A stretch of DNA of 64,000 bases from Aspidapion aeneum (Eukaryota > Arthropoda > Insecta > Coleoptera > Brentidae). A program made the translations under genes and the position numbers. Under the pieces are notes generated by a model. That model did no database searches. It was not told the DNA's origin and saw only the letters and a program-made list of their open reading frames with translations. Where the stretch lies: the NCBI GenBank assembly GCA_963576565.1, contig OY755042.1:5942112-6006111 (forward strand), written 5' to 3'. Below are positions 1 to 64,000 of the stretch, piece by piece. Numbering within the stretch: the stretch's first letter is position 1; every line of letters begins with the position of its first letter.

Positions 1-600
1 TAATTTTTTGACTAACCACCGTATATTCTCTAATGAATTGACAAGAATGACATTATAAGTGACTGTTTTTAGGCCTCTATGAATTTATTTTTATGGTAAC
101 TTAATTTTTAAAGTGTAACCTTTTTTAGGCGCGTTTAGCAGTTTTTGTGGGTAGTGAATTGAACTGAGCCGTCAGGCTCGGCTATGTAACGCTCATTCGG
201 GTGAAATCGGCTCGAGTCGACTAACTGTGAGAAACATTCAGCGAGCGATATGATGATGCAGATGAAGGCCAGTACACAGAAGAGTTCGGTTCGGTCCGCT
301 TTGCAGAATATGTTATGGGCCAGTATTATTAATTTCGCCTTGTTGAAGTTTACTCTTCTGCCGTGTGGTCTTAAGCAGACACAATAATTTTTTTTCGGTT
401 AGGAGTTTTTATTATTAGAATATAAACAAAAACGACCATTTAACGAAGTTTGACCTTTCATATTTCAAGAACTGTATATAGAAAAACTTAGTTTTACTTA
501 AATTTTTTTGTAGTGACCTATCCTACTATAACATACTAAAAACCTGTGTAAACGGATGCGGTTCGGTTCAGTTCATTCAGGTCATTTTATGTTTTGACAA
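1..600. repeat. Remnant arm of foldback family FB-2, interrupted
   Basis: Positions 1-115 and about 385-560 resemble the right arm of the foldback element at 50486-53083. Shared stretches include the block around 'ccgtatatt', the motif 'aacgaccatttaacga' and 'cctactataacata'. Positions about 115-385 are extra sequence of unknown origin that separates the two parts. No coding potential is seen. This is an old, diverged copy cut by the window edge and by an internal insertion. Confidence 0.6.
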
Positions 601-947
601 TCAATTTATTATAAAAGTAATCATTATTTTTGTTTGATAAAAAATTCACTTTTTGATAATCGACCGCGAAGAAAAATAACCATATCTCCTAGGAAACTAA
701 ACCGATTTAAAAAATTTAAACTGTGCTGTAGTACCTTTCGAATGAGTAATACATGCCACCTTTCAATTTAAAAATCTTGATGTTATGTCAAATTTTTGAC
801 ATTGGGTTACTTTGCCATAACTAACACTGTAAGCTGAAATATAATCAAGAAAGATTCCATTAAAAACACTTTTGACCAGAAATCGATATCTCTTTTCGTT
901 TAAAACTTAGAAGGAGGGGGGTATTTACATCCGCAGTGTATATATAC
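601..947. other. Intronic or flanking DNA, nothing recognised
   Basis: AT-rich sequence on the 3' side of the last recognised Vps13D exon. I see no exon matching the family, no repeat structure and no RNA gene. The next Vps13D exon is expected beyond the left edge of the window. Confidence 0.5.
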
Positions 948-57114
<56,167 letters not shown>

Positions 57115-57279
57115 CTAAAAAAAAGTAACATTTATTGATGACTTAATCTTGTTTACTTTTAGTGTTTACTAATATACTTATTTATTCATTTTACGTTAGT
57201 CAGTACTGGCGTTTGCAACCTCAAGTTATTCCAAATCTATGATAACTAAATCCGATTTTTCTAATCCGACGCACACATA

Positions 57280-58199
57280 TGGATGATTCTACCAAAAGTG
57301 GGCTATATGGATATCATTTTTGGTCATTGCCTTTAAATAACAGTACAGCACAGTAAATAATTTTGTTTTGTTAAATTTATGTAACTAATTAGGTGTAAGC
57401 TAAGAAACATTTATTTTACCGAATTTTAGGAATTACTGCATAAAAATTCCAGAGGGATGAGTACCAGATGAATGAGTTTTTTAATGGTTTTTCAATTTAA
57501 ATCAACATCTATTTAGACTAGTTAACTTAAGTTTTATATAAACAAAGTTCCAATACTTATAATTTTAAAACAATCAACAAAAAAATTATACTATTGATAT
57601 CAGTCGAATATTTACTTACCAGAGGAATGATAATTGAAGCGTTCCTTTTTGATTTCTCCGAAAAAAACTAATTTTCTGCCGAAAATAAAAAGATCTATAA
57701 CTTAAACCAAACTAAAGTTGACATTATCTGTCACAACTTGTCACCCTCACAAGTAAATTAGATATCCAGGGCCGTCTCTTTCTCTAGAAATTAACCGGTG
57801 GTATTCACAAATATTGTGTTATTAAAAATGGAGCACGTTTAAAATTGTAAAATTTTCCGGAAAGATGTAAATTTGGATTTTCAAAAATATGACTACAAAC
57901 TTAAGTTTTATCAATTTTTTTGATAAATAGTTAAGACTTGGTTAAATATTATTTATTAGGATATTTTTTTCAATCTGAGTTTTTAATATTTGGTTTGGGT
58001 CTACACCAGAGGAATGAGGTATTTACTTTGTAATAAAAAAAATTATAAACTTGCAATTTTTTTTATACATTAAACTCAAATGCTCCATAAAGAAAACATT
58101 TCGTTTTAAATCTTATAACTAAAACTATGCTTCATTTGCAGTCTGTGATTGAAAAATATGCATTCCCACTCCACAGCACCATTTTTGTAGAATCATCCA
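57280..58199. mobile_element. TA-flanked MITE, 0.92 kb, copy 2
   Basis: Ends TGGATGATTCTACCAAAA and TTTTTGTAGAATCATCCA, flanked by TA (57278-57279 and 58200-58201). It is the less diverged of the two copies at its ends. The interior has 'accagaggaatga' and variants four times. There is no transposase. Confidence 0.85.
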
Positions 58200-58777
58200 T
58201 ATAATAAATCGTTAGAAAACGGATTTGTACTTGTATTAGAAGAAATAATATTGGAATGCAATCAAACATAGTAAAAGTAGATTCCCCTAACTGGCAACAA
58301 AAATTAGAGCTACTGTTTTTTTTTTGTTTCGTAAAAAACCTAATTTTATTTATTTATTTTATTGACATTTTCCATTTTTTTTAGAACATCTTATTTTTAT
58401 TTTAAAAGTCAAATTTGTGTATAACTGGGTTACGTTTTTACCAAATAAGTTATGTTAACCCTTAACTAAAGACATCCCGTATTTCTTAACGGCTGTCACT
58501 TTTACAATTTCCACGAATACCGACTACTCATGCGTCTACACATGTACACTCGTAATCTTTTTTATGTCACCCATATATAATCCTAATAAATCTAGTACGG
58601 CCCGAAAATAGCACATGGTCTATCAATCAGTATGTTGCACCGCTCTCAAGTCAAGAGTTTTTTATTTAATTTTACTATTAGGATCAATAATATATATGTA
58701 TATTTTTAATAACACCAAAAACTTTCAAATACCAAATTGCAAATAATGCAAGGACCCAAAACTATAAACAACAAGTG
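58200..58777. other. Nothing recognised
   Basis: AT-rich DNA between the MITE and the tRNA-like palindrome. No Vps13D exon was seen. Confidence 0.45.
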
Positions 58778-58802
58778 AAATTAAAGAAAGAAAAAAGTTT
58801 TC

Positions 58803-58874
58803 TGCTTCGGCCGGGGATCGAACCCGGGACCTCTTGCTATCTAGGCAAACATTCCACCACTGAACTACCGAAGC
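58803..58874 (-). tRNA. tRNA-like gene, glycine-type body, loop CTAGATA
   Basis: Acceptor strands GCTTCGG/CCGAAGC pair perfectly, followed by discriminator A. A-box TAGTTCAGTGG and B-box GGTTCGATCC are both present. The anticodon stem TTTGC/GCAAG encloses the loop CTAGATA, which would give anticodon AGA (serine codon UCU), but the body lacks the long variable arm of a serine tRNA and resembles glycine tRNA. A T-run terminator follows within 11 bases. It could be a transcribed tRNA-derived repeat rather than a working tRNA. Confidence 0.6.
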
Positions 58875-59022
58875 CATGCATAAATTTTTCGGAAAACTTC
58901 TACCTATGTGTCTCAATACAAGAACGAGAGACTCTCAATAATAATACCCTGAGAGTCTCTCGTTCTTATATTGAGACACCGCAGCCTGCATAGGTAAAAG
59001 TTTCCCGAAAAATTTATGCATG

Positions 59023-59094
59023 GCTTCGGTAGTTCAGTGGTGGAATATTTGCCTAGATAGCAAGAGGTCCCGGGTTTGATCCCCGGCCGAAGCA
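59023..59094 (+). tRNA. tRNA-like gene, inverted copy with B-box change
   Basis: The same sequence as 58803-58874 in opposite orientation, with G-to-A in the anticodon-arm junction and C-to-T in the T-loop (GGTTTGATCC in place of GGTTCGATCC). A T-run terminator follows. The damaged B-box suggests this copy is the decayed partner. Confidence 0.55.
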
Positions 59095-59132
59095 GAAAAC
59101 TTTTTTCTTATTTTTCCTTCTTTAATTTAATA

Positions 59133-59655
59133 AACGGCATACTTTACTTGCGTGTTTAAAGAAAAAATCATTTGACACTTATTCTTCCTTAGATAAAAAT
59201 AGTTCTTTGAACCCACCAATAGTGTCTGGAATGGAAGAGGATTGGAGATTGAAGATGGGTGAAGAATATAATAATTTTTTTTTTTTTAATATAGTTTTTC
59301 GAGTGTCAAAATATCAAAAAAAATATTTTCAGGGTTGTCAGACCTTGTTTGACCTTAAAAATGCAAGAGATATTTTAAAAATATGCAATAATTTTATGTA
59401 AATCGTTGTTAAGGTTTTAGTATTTGACACTTACGAGCTGATTTGACAAATATAGAAGCTCTTTTACTTCGTTACACTCTCTTTCTTTCTTCATCTAAAA
59501 CCCAAAATCTTACACAAAAAAAGTAAATATAGTAAACTTATTTTATTCATTATTTAATTCTTGCTTTGTTATTTCTAAACTTTTGTTTATACGCCCCAGT
59601 TTATCAATATCAATAAAATATTATTCTGATTTTTTATGCTACTTGTAATGTAAAA
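59133..59655. other. Nothing recognised
   Basis: AT-rich DNA. The 64-codon frame at 59207-59401 has no motif. Confidence 0.45.
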
Positions 59656-60443
<788 letters not shown>

Positions 60444-60650
60444 AAAAATAAATTAAGAATATGTATTTCAGATTTCTTAAAAATCAAGGTAAAATTAAGT
60501 AGGAATAAGAATTTTTTTTATTGTAATACATTTTTGGTTGTTCACGGGACAATTTAAGTATCTAAATCGATACTTCCAAAAATTGTTGATTGTTTAAAAT
60601 GCTTTAACTTTACTCTAACTTCGCAAAACTGGGCCATTGATTTGATTGAA

Positions 60651-61360
60651 AATACTTTGCCAATATATGGGCCCCTTAGCTCACACTAGCTACTATAGTT
60701 ATAGTGTACGTGTGAGCTAATATAACTAAAAACTGAAATATATTTTATTCAACTCCAGACTAAATTACATTTCGTGTGATACCCCACAAGCCATGTTTTG
60801 ACTTAAACTCAAATTTTTAAAATGTATTTTGTTTAAATCCGGACTCAATTACCTTTCGTTTGATATCACACACGCCATATTTTCACGTAAACTCTAATTT
60901 TTGAAATTTACCCCCACCCTTTTTATTAACTAAAATCTATTTTGTTTAACTCCAGACTCAATTACCTTTCGTTTGATATCACACACGCCATATATTTACA
61001 TAAACTCTAATTTTTGAAATCTACCCCCACTCTTTTATTGGGTTTGTGTTGGATGGATTTTGTTCATTTTTAAATGGGACCATCTCGACCCAGGACCCAG
61101 CCTAGGTACCAAATTTCATTAAAATCGGGCAAGCGGTTTTTGAGTTATGCGCGTAGGTCGTTACAGACAGACATACAGACAGACAGACAGACATACAGAC
61201 AGACAGACAGACAGACAGACGGCGTGACAAAAAAGTTTCAAAATCTTCTGAAACGCAAAGATATTTAAAAAATTTTGAAATCGGAGCAACTTTTTTTTTC
61301 TCGAAAAAATTAGGATCACCATAGCTCAAACTACTATAGTATAGTATATGTGTGAGCTAA
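60651..61360 (+). mobile_element. HINE-1 copy 7
   Basis: AATACTTTGCC start, 5' hairpin, three core units (one shortened), a short GACA run at 61163-61220 with two TACA, tail and 3' hairpin. The 3' hairpin has one mismatch (AGCTCAAAC). Confidence 0.8.
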
Positions 61361-62552
61361 AATTATTGGTTCAACAGACAAGCACACTTGGGTGGACGTC
61401 TCACGAGAGACGCGGTCTCATTGAACTACAGAAGCATTGAAGACAAGCATATTCTAGTACGTAAGTTGAACCAACTATTCTATTGCTGTCTTTCTCTATA
61501 GCTTAGATTATTAAAATTGTAACTTATTTCTTAATAAATTAATGAAAAATAAAATGAAATATCAGTATTTAGCTACACAACAAAAATAATTTAAATAAGG
61601 CGCATTTTAGAATTAAAAATTTTCGAAGGTAAAGAAGCTAATTATATATTTTTGTGAAGAAAATAGTTGTCGCATCATTAATCTTTAACAAAAGTAAAAA
61701 AATAATGACATTTATTCTTACAGTGTTGCCACGTTGATTATATTTCCGTAAAATAATAGTAAAAGAAAAAATAACTGAACTTTGACAAATAATAGATATT
61801 ATGACAGATCTCTTAAGGCGACTGTAGTTGATTATCAAAAATAAATGATCTGATTCGGGTCATTACTAACAGTTTTCGAGAACTGAATACAAAATTTGGT
61901 AAAAAAATTACTAATTTTTTAGTATTTTATCCTGTAAACAAATAAGCAAAGACGTTAAAGTATTTAGATAAGGGGGGTTGAACGAAAAAACTATAAATGT
62001 GAAGGACCGGTAAAAACTACAAATGCAACTTTGGAAATTTGGCACAAAAAAAACTATCAAAAAATAATTGGCAATATGAAACAATTTTGGATGCTCACAA
62101 ATGGCTTACCTTGTTTGTTGATCGTTTTGTCAATCTAGCACACCATTTCTCTTGCGGAGGCCGCCCTGGGAAACTCGTGATTTTTCAAGAGCTACTCTTG
62201 CACGGATTTTTACCGAATGTCCCCCACTCTATCGGGGGAAGCGGAAATGAGCCAAATGTCATTTGTCAAAACAAAAGTCAAATGTGAGCGCAACAATGCC
62301 AAATTTAGCAAAAAACAAAATTAATCAAATAGGCCGGAAAATTCAATATTTCATTCATAAACAGTCTTATAAAAATACAAAGTTTTAGAGCAAAACTCTT
62401 GGTGTAGCCAAATATCCCAAACCCAATCTTAAGGTCACCTTTTGGTTGTCAAATAAAGTGGCTACATATACTCTTGTAATCTTTTTAGAAGGATTTTTCT
62501 GCCAGCTCTCGTATGAAAACGAGTAACATATGAAAATAAAGCTGTTAATATT
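61361..62552. other. Nothing recognised
   Basis: It includes a short block at 61377-61435 with a 'gtctcacgagagacgcg' hairpin and 'attgaactacagaagc', which resembles a decayed tRNA-like 5' end on the minus strand. The 82-codon frame at 62039-62287 has no family match. No Vps13D exon was recognised. Confidence 0.4.
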
Positions 62553-63270
62553 AGCTCACATATACTATACTATAGTAGTGTGAGCTATGGAGATCCTAAT
62601 TTTTTCGAGAAAAAAAAAAGTTGCTCCGATTTCAAAATTTTTTATATATCTATGCGTTTCAGATGATTTTGAAACTTTTTTGTTGCGCCGTCTGTCTGTC
62701 TGTCTGTCTGTCTGTCTGTAACGACCAACGCGCATAACTCAAAAACCGCTTGGCCGATTTTAATGAAATTTGGTACCTAGGCTGGGTCTTGGCTCGAGAT
62801 GGTCCCATTTAAAAATGAACAAAATCCACCGAACACAAACCAAATAAAAGGGTGGGGGTAGATTTCAAAAATTAGAGTTTATGTGAAAATATGGCGTGTG
62901 TGATATCAAACGAAAGGTAATTGAGTCTGCTGTTGAACAAAATACATTTTAATTTATTTAAAAAAAAGGGTGGGGGTATATTTTAAAAATTAGAGTTTAA
63001 GTGAAAATATGGCGTGTGTGATATCAAACGAAAGGTAATTGAGTCCGGAGTTTAACAAAATACATTTTAGTTTTTGTTTTTTTAAGGGTGGGGGTAGATT
63101 TCAAAAATTTGAGTTTAAGTCAAAACATGGCTTGTGTGGTATCAAACAAAAGGTAATTTAGTCTGGAGTTGAATAAAATATATTTCAGTTTTTAGTTATA
63201 TTAGCTCACACGTACACTATAACTATAGTACCTAGTGTGAGCTTAGGGGCCCAGATATTGGCAGAGTATT
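62553..63270 (-). mobile_element. HINE-1 copy 8
   Basis: A complete minus-orientation copy: 3' hairpin at the left, tail, pure GACA run of about 29 bases (62691-62719), three core units, 5' hairpin and GGCAGAGTATT at the right end. Confidence 0.82.
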
Positions 63271-64000
63271 TTTACAGGTACGGTACATCTAAGTAGCTTC
63301 AAGTAAAAAAGATCAGCAGAATAAATATAATTTTTAATTTTTAATTTTTTCATGTACAGCGTGTCCCATTTTCAATGGGATTAAATGGGAAACTCGGTTA
63401 TTATTAAAGTTATCGATTTTCTGATTGCACCTAACCGTGCTCTTTTTTGGAGCCCTTAAAAATGGTGTAATCAGATTTTTGCTATACCCCGTGGTTTCGC
63501 TAATACAGGGAGTTTTTGAAAAAATTGCATTTTAATTAATTCTTTGTATCTCGCTTATTTTGCAAGATATTTTTATTCTGTAAAAACCTTTCTATGGCAA
63601 CTTTTTTAGAGCAAAATAATGACGTTGTCAATTTTTAAAAATATTGTTTAGTTTTTGAGATATGGTATTTATCATAAAAAAATTAAATACGGACCTGGTT
63701 TTTTTTTTATTACTACTTTGATTAGTTCCATGCTATTATTACCTTAAAATGATAAAACTTTAATATTTTTTTGATTTAAGGTTAAAAAAAGCTATTTAAT
63801 ATTTGAAAAAAAAATTATAGTCCGAACCTGGAAATTTCCAACGTAATTATAAATTAAAAATTGCAAGACACACTAGTTGAACGATTTTTAGTTTATCTGT
63901 TTTGAAATGATAATTAAAAGATTTATAAATAAAGTAAAAAACGTTAAAAAGTTACAAAAATAATATCGTACTAATTATTTGATAACCAAACAGCAGGTCG
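63271..64000. other. Possible unclassified repeat, no genes seen
   Basis: It contains 'gtacagcgtgtcccatttt' near 63354, a motif similar to the 'acagggtgt' found at 51402 and common in insect repeats. The ends are not visible. No coding potential was seen. Confidence 0.35.

Larger units (their letters stand above)
58778..59132. repeat. 355-bp palindrome carrying two tRNA-like genes
   Basis: The left arm from 'aattaaagaaagaaaaaagt' mirrors the right arm ending 'cttttttcttatttttcctt'. The centre is a tight hairpin (GAGAGACTCTCA ... TGAGAGTCTCTC, about 58926-58960). The arms include the tRNA-like sequences and a 'tgcataaatttttcgg' linker. The arms differ by a handful of bases. It is either a tRNA-derived inverted-repeat transposable element or a recent inverted duplication. 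Confidence 0.85.

Noticed and set aside
61377..61435. Possible third tRNA-like gene
   Set aside because: Only a 5' end resembling 'gcttctgtagttcaatg' is visible on the minus strand. There is no B-box and no matching acceptor strand, so it is at best a decayed fragment.
62039..62287. 82-codon plus-strand frame, or a minus-strand Vps13D exon candidate nearby
   Set aside because: Neither strand shows VPS13 motifs or any other family pattern. A donor-like GTAAGC is present on the minus strand, but the encoded residues do not fit.

Overview
The window is AT-rich eukaryotic DNA, almost certainly from an arthropod and most likely an insect with a large, transposon-rich genome. The evidence is spliced exons of a conserved animal gene, insect-type mobile elements and very long simple repeats. 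The order of insect cannot be fixed from the sequence.

One host gene can be recognised: Vps13D, a bridge-like lipid-transfer protein, on the minus strand. Eleven internal exons lie between 57114 (5' side) and 948 (3' side): 57114-56853, 53578-53376, 50279-50121, 42532-42319, 33703-33416, 29111-28947, 24496-24276, 16978-16593, 12936-12794, 7238-7074 and 1156-948. Every junction has AG/GT signals and the reading phase is continuous across all ten introns, giving about 805 codons. A ubiquitin-associated (UBA) domain exon at 28947-29111 identifies the D paralogue. The first and last exons of the gene are outside the window or were not recognised.

Everything else is intronic or flanking repeat. 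(1) Eight copies of a Helentron-derived, DINE-1-like element (called HINE-1 here), each with terminal hairpins, an ~80-120 bp core repeat and a GACA-type microsatellite; one carries 5.5 kb of a 12-bp repeat. (2) Two 0.8-0.9 kb elements with canonical hammerhead ribozymes, inverted-dimer structure and 12-bp target duplications, and no reverse transcriptase (Penelope-like or retrozyme-like). (3) RTE-like LINE copies at 4.1-7.1, 10.6-12.7 and 18.7-19.3 kb, and a Tx1/L1-like reverse transcriptase fragment at 28 kb. (4) Ty3/Gypsy remnants at 19.9-21.2 kb. (5) Two 5' coding fragments of a Crypton-like tyrosine recombinase at 21.9-22.7 kb, among repeated GTGCGGAAA palindromes. (6) Inverted-repeat DNA elements: a CCCAAG-ended group (1838-3708, 42621-44284, 48195-50064), large foldbacks (44663-47995, 50486-53083), TA-flanked MITEs (20225-20409, 40580-41496, 57280-58199) and a MITE at 15968-16223. 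(7) A head-to-head pair of tRNA-like genes in a palindrome near 58.8-59.1 kb. (8) Hexamer satellites at 53.9-56.5 kb and a triplicated minisatellite at 29.1-33.3 kb.

The best leads are the ribozyme-bearing retroelements, the recombinase fragments with recurring palindromes, and the places where insertions touch Vps13D splice sites: a donor sequence present three times because of two LINE insertions, and an acceptor whose upstream tract is the end of a HINE. All calls come from reading the sequence; no database search was run.
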